A DNA stretch of 64,000 nt from Aporhodopirellula aestuarii (lineage in GTDB: Bacteria; Planctomycetota; Planctomycetia; Pirellulales; Pirellulaceae): contig NZ_JAMQBK010000002.1 of assembly GCF_023701485.1 (NCBI RefSeq), positions 1-64,000 on the forward strand, in the 5' to 3' direction. The notes beneath the pieces are model-generated. The model searched no databases. It was not told the origin of the DNA and was given only the letters and a program-made list of their open reading frames with translations. A program made the translations under genes and the position numbers. Shown here piece after piece: positions 1 through 9,671 of the stretch. Position 1 is the first letter of the stretch. Each line of letters opens with the position of its first letter.

Positions 1-290
1 TTGTGTAGATACCAATGCCCTCCGGGAGGGTCGCGTGAAGCGAGGGGAGGGTCCAGCATCGGCTCCAGCGCGTAATCCTCCCCAGCCCGGAGCGGACCGA
101 TCCTCTCAAAGTGTGAAGCAAAGCCACACGACCTCATGAGTTTAGGAAGGTGCACGAGACGTTTCTTGAACGATTTTGCGCGCCGTCAAAAGAAAAGAAT
201 GCAGCTTGAGGAAAACCCTCGTCGATGGGATCACCAACGTTTGAGAGGAAGCTCCAAACCCCGGCGACTTCGGCTACGGGAAACGGCGCG
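1..290. other. Intergenic region with a GC-rich hairpin segment
   Basis: No convincing coding sequence is visible upstream of the reverse-strand AraC gene end. Bases about 19-55 contain a short hairpin (CCCTCCGGGAGGG) followed by a second purine-rich GGGGAGGG block. This resembles dispersed intergenic repeats of planctomycete genomes, but only one copy lies in this window, so its repeat status is inference. The short open frames here look like chance frames. Confidence 0.35.
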
Positions 291-1118
291 TCAGGAGTTG
301 CTCGATGGATTCACCGCCTTGGAATACGCTCCCGGCGCGACCCCGATGAATCGTTTGAAATGCCGCGTGAAGTGCGACTGGTCCGCGAATCCGGCAGCGT
401 AGGCGACATCAGCGAGCGTCTCACCGGCCATCAACATCTGCTGCGCACGACGCACTCGGATTTGAGAGAGATAAGCCTGGATGGGAATACCGACCTCTTT
501 GGAGAAGACGCGGCTTAGATACGGGGCGGAGGTCCCAGCCAATTGCGAGAGTTCGTGAAGCGAGACATTCTCGCGAAATTTTGCTTCCAAGCTCTCCTTG
601 ACTCTGCGAATGTTCGCCCGTCCCCGCTTTTTCGGAATGTCCGGCATGGATGCATGCCGCACTAACAGCTCGCAGATGGCTTCATAAAAGGCTGATTCCT
701 GATCCAACTGCGGATCTCCCTCGTCCATCGCCCGGTGAGCCTGCAAAACGAGCTCCACAAGTTGCGTGTCGTCGATGACCGGGGGCAGCAATAATGGTTC
801 GATATCACCGTTGCGGTCAAACGTCCTGACGATACTGGCGATGACGTTCGGGGCAGCATAGAGATAACGCCACGCTCCGGTAGCCGTGCACGAATGCACT
901 TCATTGGGGTGAATGACAAGCAGCTTCCCCGGTCCGGTGAAGTATCGCTGGCCACGATAGAAAAATGTCCCCGTTCCGCCTTCGGAAACGCCCAGTTTGT
1001 ATTCAGGGTGCGAGTGATTCGGCCAAGTGTGTTCGACCGACTCCCATTGATGCACCGTAATCCCGTCATCGGCAGAACCACGAACTTTGAAATGCTTCAC
1101 TTTTAACCCGGAAGCCAT
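291..1118 (-). CDS. AraC-family transcriptional regulator with N-terminal cupin domain
   Basis: A 275-residue cytoplasmic DNA-binding regulator. The N-terminal half is an AraC-type cupin: histidines in HTWPNHSHPEY, then a GxGxxxYRGQRY strand and HPNEVHSC. The last 100 residues carry two helix-turn-helix units: SLHELSQLAGTSAPYLSRVF, then the signature around LADVAYAAGFADQSHFTRHFKR. A longer frame starts at 1190, but the ATG at 1118 begins directly before the cupin and the extra 24 residues look non-conserved. It is transcribed away from the sigma factor and sulfatase run, separated by about 600 bases. By family habit it would sense a sugar or its degradation product, but the ligand and targets cannot be read from the sequence. 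Family assignment is secure. Confidence 0.9.
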   Translation of the reverse strand: MASGLKVKHFKVRGSADDGITVHQWESVEHTWPNHSHPEYKLGVSEGGTGTFFYRGQRYFTGPGKLLVIHPNEVHSCTATGAWRYLYAAPNVIASIVRTFDRNGDIEPLLLPPVIDDTQLVELVLQAHRAMDEGDPQLDQESAFYEAICELLVRHASMPDIPKKRGRANIRRVKESLEAKFRENVSLHELSQLAGTSAPYLSRVFSKEVGIPIQAYLSQIRVRRAQQMLMAGETLADVAYAAGFADQSHFTRHFKRFIGVAPGAYSKAVNPSSNS

Positions 1119-1736
1119 ATTGTCCTCGGTGGCGATGCAAACAACGTGAAAGGCAACGGAGAGTTTACGTCGCGGGATGAGTGCGAGCAAGCAGGACGAA
1201 GAGTGGCCTGTCGGGGGCTTCCTATTCTACCCGGAAAACGCCACTAGACCGCTAACACCCGACATCGAGAGATAACACCACCTGCGACATTCTAACAGCG
1301 GTCTGAACCGCCTCTAACAGATTACGCAAGTACGGCCGTAACTTGTCTGCACAACAGCGGATGAGCAACTGCTGTTGAAGACGGACGACTTCATTGTGAC
1401 GTTATCTTTGCCTGAGGTCGAATTGTTCACCGACGATGAATCCCCAAAACATTGATTTGGCGATTACGGCCAATCGCGAGTGCACCGGACCCAAGCTTGA
1501 TTTGCTGTCAGCCGGATTTGTCGGAAATCCACGTGTCATCGGAGCAAGGGGTTTTCCGGATTTGGAGCGGATTGAGGACCATCCGACCACCGACTAGTCG
1601 GCCAGCCAGAGGATTAGCGCGACGTTGCGTCGAGTGAAATAAAGTAGGATCAAAATATTTCTGGATTCCTGTTAATGATTTCGATTGCCATTCGGCATAC
1701 GGTTAACAGACAGTCGCTTTAGTGTTGGCCGTGCGT
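1119..1736. other. Divergent intergenic region, about 600 bases
   Basis: This stretch separates the reverse-strand AraC gene from the + strand ECF sigma factor and should carry promoters for both. The short frames in it (for example around 1402-1637 on either strand) match no family I recognise and lack good ribosome binding sites. I see no clear inverted repeat or terminator. Confidence 0.4.
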
Positions 1737-2261
1737 ATGGACGAAAATCAGAAACGCGAAGAATTCACCCATTACTGGCTGCAGGCCGAGCCTTCGGTTT
1801 CGGCGTACGTATTCGCGTCAATTTCCGGATTTCATGATGCTGAAGATGTCGTCCAGCGGATCGCTCAAGAGCTGGCTCGTCGGTTCGACGAATATGACTC
1901 AAGTCGATCGTTCGTGGCGTGGACGCTTTGGATCGCCAAATCGCGGGTGATTGATTTCTACCGGACGCAGGATCGCGCTCGGATCATCTTTTCGGATGAA
2001 CTGCTCAGCCAACTTGCTGACACCATCGCACGGCAGGCTGACGGTCGGAGTCACAGGCGTGAGGCTTTGGATGCGTGTTTGGATGAACTTCCTGCGAAGT
2101 CGCGGCGGCTGCTCGACTTGCGTTACGTCGACGAGCTCTCCGCCGAAGAGACGGCACGAGCGGTCGGTTCGACCAGCGGTTCAGTGCGAGTCTTGTTATC
2201 TCGTGTTCGAACGGTGCTCACCAGTTGCATTGAACGTCGGCTTGCGATGGAGAATTCGTGA
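1737..2261 (+). CDS. ECF-type RNA polymerase sigma-70 factor, planctomycete type
   Basis: A sigma factor of about 174 residues. Region 2 is visible in GFHDAEDVVQRIAQEL and SFVAWTLWIAKSRVIDFYR. Region 4 is a helix-turn-helix in LPAKSRRLLDLRYVDELSAEE followed by ARAVGSTSGSVRVLLSRVR. The ATG at 1737 is chosen; an in-frame GTG at 1722 would add five residues, and neither has a strong ribosome binding site. Its stop overlaps the start of the FecR/LamG protein, so the two are translationally coupled. In planctomycetes such pairs often precede sulfatase and glycoside hydrolase genes, and this gene probably directs transcription of the following polysaccharide operon, although no target promoter can be shown. 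Confidence 0.88.
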   Translation: MDENQKREEFTHYWLQAEPSVSAYVFASISGFHDAEDVVQRIAQELARRFDEYDSSRSFVAWTLWIAKSRVIDFYRTQDRARIIFSDELLSQLADTIARQADGRSHRREALDACLDELPAKSRRLLDLRYVDELSAEETARAVGSTSGSVRVLLSRVRTVLTSCIERRLAMENS

Positions 2262-3778
2262 TGGACATCAACGATGATTTGATCGATCGCGTTCTTCAGG
2301 GACAGGCGACCGCCGTTGAGGCTGCTGAATTTCAGAAGTGGCTCAGGATTCCCGCCAACTTGGAACGCTTTGCGCTTCGAGCCGAGTTGCATGCGGATTT
2401 ACGGCGTTCGTTGCGCCGCAGGGATATTCAGAACAGTGCGTTGGAGGCGAGGCGTGATCCCGAAACCAGCACGACGACTTCACCCTCCATTTTCCACTCG
2501 CGACAAGCTTTGCTGCTGACCGGCGTCGCGATTGCCGCTTGCCTGATCGTCGCATTCATGTGGCCTGCAGCAGAAGACGCCCCGGGCACGGCTGGCACTC
2601 TTGCGGCCAATGTCGTCAGCGATGTGAACGGGTTGCTAACGAAGAGTGACGAGCGTTGGGATGACACGAATCTACCGACCGGCGAGTACGAATTGCAAAA
2701 GGGGTTGTTGCATCTGCACTTCGGCGGCGGAGTGATGGTTTACCTGGAAGCTCCGGCTCGATTCGATGCTATCAGCGATTCACGTGTTGTGTTGCACAGC
2801 GGACGGCTGTCGGCCACGGTTCCTCCCGCGGGGATCGGATTCACCGTCGAAACCCCCGAAGCGGAAGTCGTTGATTTTGGCACCGAGTTTTCCGTCGATG
2901 TGGAAGGCGGCGCGAGCGAAGTTCATGTGTTTGACGGGCTCGTTCGGGTACATCCCGGCGCGTCGAACGGGCGCGATGCATCCAGGTCCGTTGATGTGCA
3001 GGCGTCTGAAGCAGTTCGGATTAAGGAAGGAACGCCTGATCCCGAAAACATTTCCATCGCGACCGATCGCTTCATTCGCGATTTTGAAGAGCATGCTCGA
3101 AAATACGCGCCCGCTGTCAGAAAGAAGTCGCCGCTCGCGTTTTACCGCATGCCAATCCGCGACAAAGGCCTGGTATCGGAACCCCCAAAATATTCCGGCG
3201 TCGTCTTAACCGGAGAAGGAAAACGTCCGCCGCACGCACGCGGCGTGTTCGTCGGCGGTTCGCTACGAGTTGGAGCGGATTCAATCGGGCGTGGAGGACG
3301 CGTGAACAATCCACCTGCACTGAATACCGGGCAATTCTCGGTGACTTTGTTTGTCTACCGCGAATCGGATGATCGTGGCGCGACTGCTGCCACAAACATG
3401 CACGATGATCACGGTAACTTTGACGTGTTGCTGGATGACGACGGGCGGCTGCAAGCCACTGTCAGGAGTCGCGATGGGAGTCAATCAACGGTCCTAGGCG
3501 AATTGGTTCTTCCACTGCGCAAATGGCGACATGTGGTTCTAACGGTTGACGGTCACAACATGCACTTCTACGAAGACGGAAAGCTGGTTCAGTCGAAGCC
3601 CTGTGCGGAATTGGCCACGAGCGAATCGGATCCAATCTGGTTTGGAACCAACGCCAGTACAACACAAGTGTGGGATGGACGAATTGACGAAGTGGCGTTG
3701 TTCGACCGAGCACTCGACGACGAAGAAGTTTTAACGCTGTACCGACTGGCGCAAGAGGAGATCACCAGATCAAGATGA
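2261..3778 (+). CDS. FecR-domain membrane protein with C-terminal LamG domain (probable sigma-factor partner)
   Basis: A 505-residue single-pass membrane protein. The first 80 residues are a cytoplasmic helical segment (DLIDRVLQGQATAVEAAEFQ), typical of planctomycete anti-sigma-like proteins. A membrane segment follows at about 83-103 (LLLTGVAIAACLIVAFMW). Residues about 125-245 form a FecR-like beta domain with the VVDFGTEFSVDV signature. The last 150 residues are a concanavalin/LamG fold (WRHVVLTVDG, then IDEVALFDRALDDEEV). It overlaps the sigma gene stop and its own TGA overlaps the next ATG. The layout suggests it senses something outside the membrane, perhaps a glycan through LamG, and controls the sigma factor. 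The domain calls are visible; the signalling role is inferred. Confidence 0.85.
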   Translation: MDINDDLIDRVLQGQATAVEAAEFQKWLRIPANLERFALRAELHADLRRSLRRRDIQNSALEARRDPETSTTTSPSIFHSRQALLLTGVAIAACLIVAFMWPAAEDAPGTAGTLAANVVSDVNGLLTKSDERWDDTNLPTGEYELQKGLLHLHFGGGVMVYLEAPARFDAISDSRVVLHSGRLSATVPPAGIGFTVETPEAEVVDFGTEFSVDVEGGASEVHVFDGLVRVHPGASNGRDASRSVDVQASEAVRIKEGTPDPENISIATDRFIRDFEEHARKYAPAVRKKSPLAFYRMPIRDKGLVSEPPKYSGVVLTGEGKRPPHARGVFVGGSLRVGADSIGRGGRVNNPPALNTGQFSVTLFVYRESDDRGATAATNMHDDHGNFDVLLDDDGRLQATVRSRDGSQSTVLGELVLPLRKWRHVVLTVDGHNMHFYEDGKLVQSKPCAELATSESDPIWFGTNASTTQVWDGRIDEVALFDRALDDEEVLTLYRLAQEEITRSR

Positions 3779-5031
3779 AATCATTAAGCAATTTGTGGCA
3801 CCGCAAACCATTACCCACCATACGCCTGCGCTTGCCCGCGGCGATTGGGTCCGCTCTGTGCATCATGGCAATCGGGTGTGCGACAACTGCCCGGGCGCAG
3901 CAACCTCGTGCCCAGATGCCTCGGGGTCAGCAATCTCGCATGGAAGGCAAGACAGTTATCCCGAAAGCCGTGCTGGACAAGTTGGACGAACACCTCGATG
4001 TGACGTTCGCCCAATACGGTGACCGAACTTTGCAGTTAGACATATTCCGTCCAAAGAACGCGTCGGAGGAATTGCCGGCGATCGTCTGCATTCACGGTGG
4101 TGGCTGGCGAAAAGGATCGAAACTCAATCATCGCAAAGTTGCTCAAGCTCTTGCAGCCCAAGGTTACGTGACGGCATCCATCGACTATCGGCTGAGCGAA
4201 GAAGCGACCTTTCCGGCTCACATCCACGACTGCAAAGCGGCGGTTCGCTTTCTTCGCGCAAACGCGAGTCAGTACGGGATCGACTCCGATCGCATCGGCG
4301 CCATAGGTCACTCAGCGGGCGGGCATCTGGCGGCTTTGTTGGCGACTTCCGCTGGCGTAGCAGAACTGGAAGGTGACGGTGGGAACTCCGAATTCAGCAG
4401 TGCGATCCAGGCTGTTGTGCCAATGGGCGGCCAGACGGACTTCATGTCGGAACGCAATCGTCAGAAATCTGCGAGTGCAGAGATCTGGCAGCAGTTCATG
4501 GGCGGCTCCCAGGACGAAGTCCCCGCAGCCTACCGATTGGCATCACCGCTTTTCCACCTCGACAAGGACGATCCACCAGTGTGGCTGATCACGGGCGAGA
4601 AGGATGACCCCAGCACGCGTGCCGAGTCCCTGCGTAAGAGAATGGACGAACTCGGCATTCTAAACGGGCTGACTATCATCAAAGACGCTCCGCACCCCTT
4701 AAGGAGTACGCAGCCGACTGTGTGTTTCGCGAAGGTTACACTCGCGACGGAATCCTCAAGCGGGAGACAGCGGCATGTCCGCTGGTTCGCGACAACATCG
4801 TCATCGAAGTCCCCGCAGACCAGACGCAGTTCACGCAGCGGTACACTCGCGAGACCATTCGTTTCATCACCAAAAACAAAGACAAGCCGTTCTTTGTTTA
4901 CCTTGCGCACAACATGCCGCACATCCCGCTGCATGCGTCCGAGAAATTCGTGGGCAGCAGCCGGCGAGGCATCTACGGCGACACAATTCAGGAACTCGAC
5001 TGGAGCACCGGTGAGATTCTGCGGGCGCTGA
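3775..5031 (+). CDS. Secreted alpha/beta-hydrolase (carbohydrate esterase-like), 3' end replaced by out-of-frame sequence
   Basis: The first 305 or so residues are a secreted esterase of the BD-FAE/acetyl-esterase class. A signal-like N-terminus ends near TTARAQQ, the oxyanion motif is CIHGGGW, the nucleophile is Ser180 in GHSAGGH, the acid lies in ITGEKDD and the catalytic His in DAPHP. Right after that His, near 4692-4704, the reading changes: the frame stays open to 5031 but encodes Arg/Ser-rich nonsense, because the DNA beneath it is the 3' part of a sulfatase in another frame. The last 20 or so residues of a normal esterase are therefore missing and about 110 foreign residues are added. 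The catalytic triad is complete, so activity is possible but doubtful. Such esterases typically remove acetyl groups from polysaccharides. Confidence 0.7.
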   Translation: MKSLSNLWHRKPLPTIRLRLPAAIGSALCIMAIGCATTARAQQPRAQMPRGQQSRMEGKTVIPKAVLDKLDEHLDVTFAQYGDRTLQLDIFRPKNASEELPAIVCIHGGGWRKGSKLNHRKVAQALAAQGYVTASIDYRLSEEATFPAHIHDCKAAVRFLRANASQYGIDSDRIGAIGHSAGGHLAALLATSAGVAELEGDGGNSEFSSAIQAVVPMGGQTDFMSERNRQKSASAEIWQQFMGGSQDEVPAAYRLASPLFHLDKDDPPVWLITGEKDDPSTRAESLRKRMDELGILNGLTIIKDAPHPLRSTQPTVCFAKVTLATESSSGRQRHVRWFATTSSSKSPQTRRSSRSGTLARPFVSSPKTKTSRSLFTLRTTCRTSRCMRPRNSWAAAGEASTATQFRNSTGAPVRFCGR

Positions 5032-5651
5032 AGGAACTTGGACTCGATCAGAACACGCTGGTCATCTTCACGTCAGACAACGGCCCCAACACCGGCAAAG
5101 GTGGCAGTGCCGGCCCGTTGAAAGGAGGTAAAGGCTCGACTCTGGAAGGTGGCGTTCGAGTGCCGTTTGTGGCTCGCTGGCCGGGGAAGATACCGGCGGG
5201 AATCGAAACTGACGAAGCCATCACCAGCATGGATCTTCTGCCGACGCTGACCAAACTCGCGGGCGGCGAAGTTCCGGATGACCGCGTGATTGATGGAAAG
5301 GACATCTCGCCGCTACTCTCCGCAACCCCGGATGCGAAGTCACCCCATGAAGCTATCTACTACTTGCGAGGCCGTGGCGTTGATGCCATCCGCATGGGAG
5401 ACTGGAAGTACCGAATGGCAACCGACAAGCCGCCGAAGGAAAAGGGATCAAAGCGACAGCCCAACAGCGCCCCCAAGCCCAAAAAGGTCAACGTCGAGAC
5501 ACTTTACAACCTGGGCGATGACATCGGCGAGCAGTCGAACGTAATTGGTGAGCATCCGGAAATCGCCCGGCGTCTGAAGCGACAACTGGCAACCTTCGAG
5601 GCCGAACTCCGCAAGAACTTACGTCCCGCCGGTGTTGCGGGCGAACGATGA
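4698..5651 (+). pseudogene. 3' fragment of a formylglycine-dependent sulfatase
   Basis: The frame encodes the C-terminal two thirds of an arylsulfatase: [18 protein letters not shown], the metal/substrate motif [40 protein letters not shown], then the C-terminal subdomain. The N-terminal 150 or so residues, including the CxPSR cysteine that is converted to formylglycine and the first metal ligands, are absent. Upstream is the esterase in a different frame, with the junction near 4692-4704. The fragment can be read back to about 4698 ([15 protein letters not shown]) and has no convincing start. Without the catalytic cysteine it cannot be an active sulfatase. The 3' end is normal and its TGA overlaps the next ATG, which points to a deletion fusing two neighbours, or to an assembly error. 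Confidence 0.8.
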
Positions 5652-6844
5652 ATCGGGAACTGACGATGATTGACAACACTTCTCGACGCGAGTTTATAAA
5701 ACGCACGGCCGCACTCGGTGCGAGTCTGTCTGCGGCGTCGCTTTCGCAGTACGCGTTGGCTGCACCAACTAAGACTACACAGCCCGAGCCAGACGGGTTC
5801 TTCACGCTTGGTAAACGGCAAGATCATTGGTGGCTGATCACGCCGGATGGAAAACCGTTCTTCACGATGGGCCTGAACCACATCGATCCGGCCAGTTTGC
5901 GGTACCCGGAGAACATTGACATTTGGCGGGAGAAGTATGGCGGCAGCACGATTCGCTGGATCAAAGAATCTGTGTCTCCGAATCTCAGGGAGTGGGGATT
6001 CAACACGGTCGGATGGGTGCAGGAAGTGACCGTGCGGAAGTGGCGACATTCGCGCGCCTTCACAGTCGATGAGTACCGCGCGCTCGACATGCCCTATTGC
6101 CACCTGCTTCCCTTCACCGAATCGCACCAGTGGGAAAAGCACACCGTCCACTACGATTTTCGGAGCGACGACTGGAAGGAATGGGTCGATTACGTCGCAC
6201 GCTCTCACTGTGCTGAGCTCAGCGACGAACGAAACCTGATTGGCTACTTCTACAGCGATTGTCCGACATGGACGCACTCAAGGCCGGACAACGAATGGCG
6301 CGGCCCAATCTTTGATCCTGAACAGCTCAAAACAGAAGCCGGCCGCAAAGAACTGACCGAGTTGGCTCACAGCTATTACAAGACCACGCACGACGCCATC
6401 CGACGCTACGACAAGCATCATCTGATCCTTGGCGATCGGTACGAAGCCATCGCTCCCATCGCAATGGAAGTGATCGATGCGTCGAAGCCCTATGTCGACG
6501 TGCTGTCGTTCCAGGACTTCCGTGATCCGGTGAAACATCTCGACGAGTGGCACCGGAAAACCGGCAAGCCTGCCCTGCTGGCAGACGCCGCGAGAATGAA
6601 CTGGCTCACCAAGCCGGGTGAGTTCACTCGAAACGAAGGCGATTGGTATGCAAGGACGCTGGAGGCGTTATTCAAGAATCCGGGATGTATTGGATTCCAT
6701 CTTTGCGGAGCCTACCAACGCAACCGGGCTCGGCGATACGGTCTGCTGGATGAACAAGAAAAGCCCGATCAGGAAAATGTGGCTCTGATGAAGACTGCCA
6801 ATCAAGAGATTACCGCGTGGATGCAGCAGGAGTTTGGTCAATGA
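5648..6844 (+). CDS. Tat-exported agarase-like TIM-barrel protein with Asp at both putative catalytic positions
   Basis: A 398-residue protein. It opens with a twin-arginine signal ([20 protein letters not shown], cleavage near ALA-AP), followed by a TIM barrel related to beta-agarases: [45 protein letters not shown] and [11 protein letters not shown]. Compared with the GH50 enzyme at the right edge of this window (FYVDNELYW and IIIGEFHF), the acid/base position reads SD-C (Asp204) and the nucleophile position reads AD-A (Asp313), so neither canonical Glu is present. Its ATG overlaps the stop of the sulfatase fragment and its stop overlaps the next gene, so it sits inside the operon. It may be a distant glycoside hydrolase family using Asp pairs, or a non-catalytic binder. 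Substrate unknown. Confidence 0.7.
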   Translation: MNRELTMIDNTSRREFIKRTAALGASLSAASLSQYALAAPTKTTQPEPDGFFTLGKRQDHWWLITPDGKPFFTMGLNHIDPASLRYPENIDIWREKYGGSTIRWIKESVSPNLREWGFNTVGWVQEVTVRKWRHSRAFTVDEYRALDMPYCHLLPFTESHQWEKHTVHYDFRSDDWKEWVDYVARSHCAELSDERNLIGYFYSDCPTWTHSRPDNEWRGPIFDPEQLKTEAGRKELTELAHSYYKTTHDAIRRYDKHHLILGDRYEAIAPIAMEVIDASKPYVDVLSFQDFRDPVKHLDEWHRKTGKPALLADAARMNWLTKPGEFTRNEGDWYARTLEALFKNPGCIGFHLCGAYQRNRARRYGLLDEQEKPDQENVALMKTANQEITAWMQQEFGQ

Positions 6845-8289
6845 TCATAAACATGAAGACAATCACTTTGATTCTGATAAGCGTTGTTGCATTGAGCTCT
6901 GCAGGAGCTGCGGACGACCCGCCGAATGCAGAAAGCACCAGCCGCCAGGACAAAACGTTCAACGCCCGGATGGAGCCGTTTCTGAAGGAACTGAATCTCT
7001 CCGAAAAGCAGAAGCCAGAGTTTCTGGCCATCCAGAGAGCGATGACCACGAAGTGGGCGGAATTCCAAAAACTGCCAGCCAATGAGCGGAAGCCGAAACA
7101 ACAGGCTTTCTATCAGGCCCGGTTCGAGGAACTTGACCAACTTCTCACCCCGGAGCAGATGGCAAAGTACCGGGCGATCCGGGCTGGAGGGACGGCAGGT
7201 ACGAATGCGACGGGGCGGGAGAAGAGACTCCCAAACATTCGCTTAACCAGAATCGATGGCCGGCACTGGCTTGTCGGCCCGGACGGCAAGCCTTTCTTTG
7301 CCCACGGCATCACTCATGTGAGCAACAACAGGGCGAAGTTCGACTTTGCCGAAATGTCCGCAGCCTGCCAAAAGCTCGGCTTTAACTCTTATGGTTACGG
7401 CTGCCCGGACCAACTGCGGCATGATATGCCTTACATCGAAAGCTGGAATCACCTGGTTCCCATTTCGTATTACCGAGGTGAAAACGGCGTCAAGTTCATC
7501 GATGTTTTTGATCCGAAGGAACAGGCTCGGCTTGAAGCAGGTGTCAAAGCCAACTGTTTCCGCAGTCTTAGCCACCCGCACCATGTCATCGGTTATTGCT
7601 GGACGGATCTTGGCTCGTGGCCGCTCGACAATCCATCCGGCAGGAACTGGGTGGACTTCATCCGGGGATTGCCTGAAGAGTCTCCCGGTCAGAAGGCGTA
7701 TCAGAAGTATCTCAGCACATGGGAAGGTGGTGACGACAAATCGCGGGACCAGGCTTTTCTTCGCCTCATCGCCCGCGAGTACTTCCGCGTCGTTGGTGGC
7801 GCCCAGCGGAAATACGATCCCGACCATCTGATCTTTGGTGATCGATTTGATTTTAACACATTCGATTCCGATGTCGTGAAGGAGATGCTGCCCTATATCG
7901 ACGGGGTCGCGATTCAGCCGCCGTTCCGGGCTCCGTTTCCGAAAGAGAAACTCGACGAGATTCACAAGCTCACGGGGAAGCCGATTCTCCTGTGCGACTT
8001 CGCCATTCGTTTCAAAGATGGTGACAAAGACATCCGTAGCTGGAAGGCGGAAGAGAATTCCGTTGTCGCAGGCAAGGCATATTCTGATTACGTGAAAGCA
8101 GCGATCAACACGGACTACATCATCGGCGTCTTCTGGTGCAATCCGGTCGATACTCCGAAGGGATTTGGTAACCCTGGAGTCAAACAGGGATTCTTTGACG
8201 ACGGCCTGGCGGAGCGGCCCGGCCTGCACCAGGCGGTCAAGGAACTGAATGCGTATCGTGAAAACATGACGCCAAAGGAACTGGAATAG
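6841..8289 (+). CDS. Secreted agarase-like TIM-barrel protein with an N-terminal Spy/LTXXQ-like helical domain
   Basis: About 482 residues. A Sec signal starts at the second methionine (KTITLILISVVALSSAGAA). Residues about 40-115 are helical and Lys/Gln/Glu-rich, ending in LTPEQMAKYRAIRAG, which resembles the LTXXQ motif of Spy/CpxP-type proteins. The remaining 360 residues form the same barrel as the preceding gene: HWLVGPDGKPFFAHGITHVS, VIGYCWTDLGSWPLDN with Asp256, HLIFGDRFDFN and KPILLCDFAIRF with Asp386. Again Asp replaces Glu at both places. The start at 6841 overlaps the upstream stop; 6853 is the alternative and gives a cleaner signal peptide. Probably an exported glycan hydrolase or binder acting with the neighbouring sulfatases. 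The helical domain is unusual on such a protein. Confidence 0.68.
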   Translation: MIINMKTITLILISVVALSSAGAADDPPNAESTSRQDKTFNARMEPFLKELNLSEKQKPEFLAIQRAMTTKWAEFQKLPANERKPKQQAFYQARFEELDQLLTPEQMAKYRAIRAGGTAGTNATGREKRLPNIRLTRIDGRHWLVGPDGKPFFAHGITHVSNNRAKFDFAEMSAACQKLGFNSYGYGCPDQLRHDMPYIESWNHLVPISYYRGENGVKFIDVFDPKEQARLEAGVKANCFRSLSHPHHVIGYCWTDLGSWPLDNPSGRNWVDFIRGLPEESPGQKAYQKYLSTWEGGDDKSRDQAFLRLIAREYFRVVGGAQRKYDPDHLIFGDRFDFNTFDSDVVKEMLPYIDGVAIQPPFRAPFPKEKLDEIHKLTGKPILLCDFAIRFKDGDKDIRSWKAEENSVVAGKAYSDYVKAAINTDYIIGVFWCNPVDTPKGFGNPGVKQGFFDDGLAERPGLHQAVKELNAYRENMTPKELE

Positions 8290-8300
8290 TGGTATCGATA

Positions 8301-9671
8301 ATGGTGAAACGATCATTCACGCTCGCCGTGTGCTGGACCGCTGTGCTCATTGGGGTCGCAGAAACTGAGGCTGCCGACAAACCGAACATCGTTGTCTTTC
8401 TGACGGACGATCAAGGCTACGGTGACCTCGGTTGTTTTGGGTCGGATTCACTTGAAACACCGAACATCGACGATCTTTGCACACAGGGTATGAAGTTCAC
8501 CGACTTTTATGTGCATCAGCGCTGCTCGCCGACGCGTCTGGCATTGATGACCGGCTCTCACGCGCACCGTGCGGACTGCACCAAAGTCATCTACAACAAG
8601 GATCGCATCGGGATTCACGCCGACGAAGTCACAACGCCGGAGCTACTGAAAACCGGCGGCTACACAACGGGGATCGTGGGTAAGTGGCACCTCGGCGAAT
8701 GGGACGCGTTTAATCCTACGCGTCACGGCTTCGACTTCTTTTACGGTTTCATGATCAATCTCGAACACGGCGCAGGGATTTATCGGAACCTGGAACGCAT
8801 TGAATCGATCAAGCACAAGACGGACGGAGAACATTCTCCGAAGCTGCTCGACGCCGCGATTGGCTTTATTAAAGAGAACAAAGCGCGACCGTTCTTTCTC
8901 TACTATGCATCGCCGCTGCCGCATACGCCGTGGATTCCAAACACACGATTCAAGGGAACTTCAAAGCGCGGTGCGTACGGCGACGTGACCCGTGAGATCG
9001 ACTGGCAGGTCGGTGAGTTAATGAAGACGCTCGACGAGCAAGGGCTTGCCAGCAACACGTTATTCGTCTTCGCATCAGACAACGGCCCGGTGCTTGGCGC
9101 GGGAGGCGGCGATGCTGGCCCGCTTCGCGATGGCAAATAGACTGACTTCGAAGGAGGCATCCGCGTCCCGTGCCTCATGCGTTGGCCAGGCACGATCGAG
9201 CCAGGTTCAACCAACGATCAGATAACCGGAATCATCGACTTGCTGCCGACGTTCTGTGCGATCGCCGGAGTCGACTCGCCGGGCGACCGTGTCATCGACG
9301 GTCGAAGCATTCTCCCGTACATGAGGGGCGAGAAGGTTGAGAAACCGATCCACGAATCATTCATCGTGCCTGGTTCGGTGATTCGTCACGGGCAGTGGAA
9401 GCTGCTTGTTCGAGATCTAACGCCGGGTGGCAAGAGCGGTCGAGAGGGAAAGCGTCCGTCAGCTCCGGCAGGATCGCTGTTTAACCTGCAGGTCGACCCC
9501 GGCGAGACGCGAGACGTCTCAGCGGACCATCCCGAAATCGTCGCAGACCTGCGACGTCAGATGGATGCAGCGGTCAGGGAATTCGAATCCAACAGCCGAC
9601 CGATTGGTAGACTCCCCAGTGCAGAAGATCCAGCGACAAAGAAGAACAGAAAGAAAAGGAGCAAACAATAG
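8301..9671 (+). pseudogene. Secreted arylsulfatase interrupted by an in-frame TAG
   Basis: The two halves lie in the same frame and together make a complete arylsulfatase of about 456 codons. There is a signal peptide, NIVVFLTDDQGYGDLGCFG metal ligands, the formylglycine motif CSPTR with Cys75, GKWHLG, and FASDNGPVLGAGGGDAGPL. A TAG at 9138-9140 falls immediately after LRDGK, where relatives continue with a small residue and then the TDFEGGIRVP motif; here that motif follows the stop directly. The C-terminal part then runs normally to a TAA-ending tail rich in Lys. Truncation would remove the C-terminal subdomain. A point mutation (for instance from AAG, GAG or CAG), a sequencing error or stop readthrough would each explain it. 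The ATG at 8301 is preferred over a GTG at 8289. No other sign of decay is seen. Confidence 0.82.

Noticed and set aside
7243-8316. Long - strand open frame opposite the agarase-like gene
   Set aside because: Antisense shadow; no signal, domain or ribosome binding site, while the + strand frame is a coherent secreted protein.
9138-9140. TAG read as pyrrolysine
   Set aside because: No pyrrolysine genes are visible and the position is not a known Pyl site; mutation or error is simpler.
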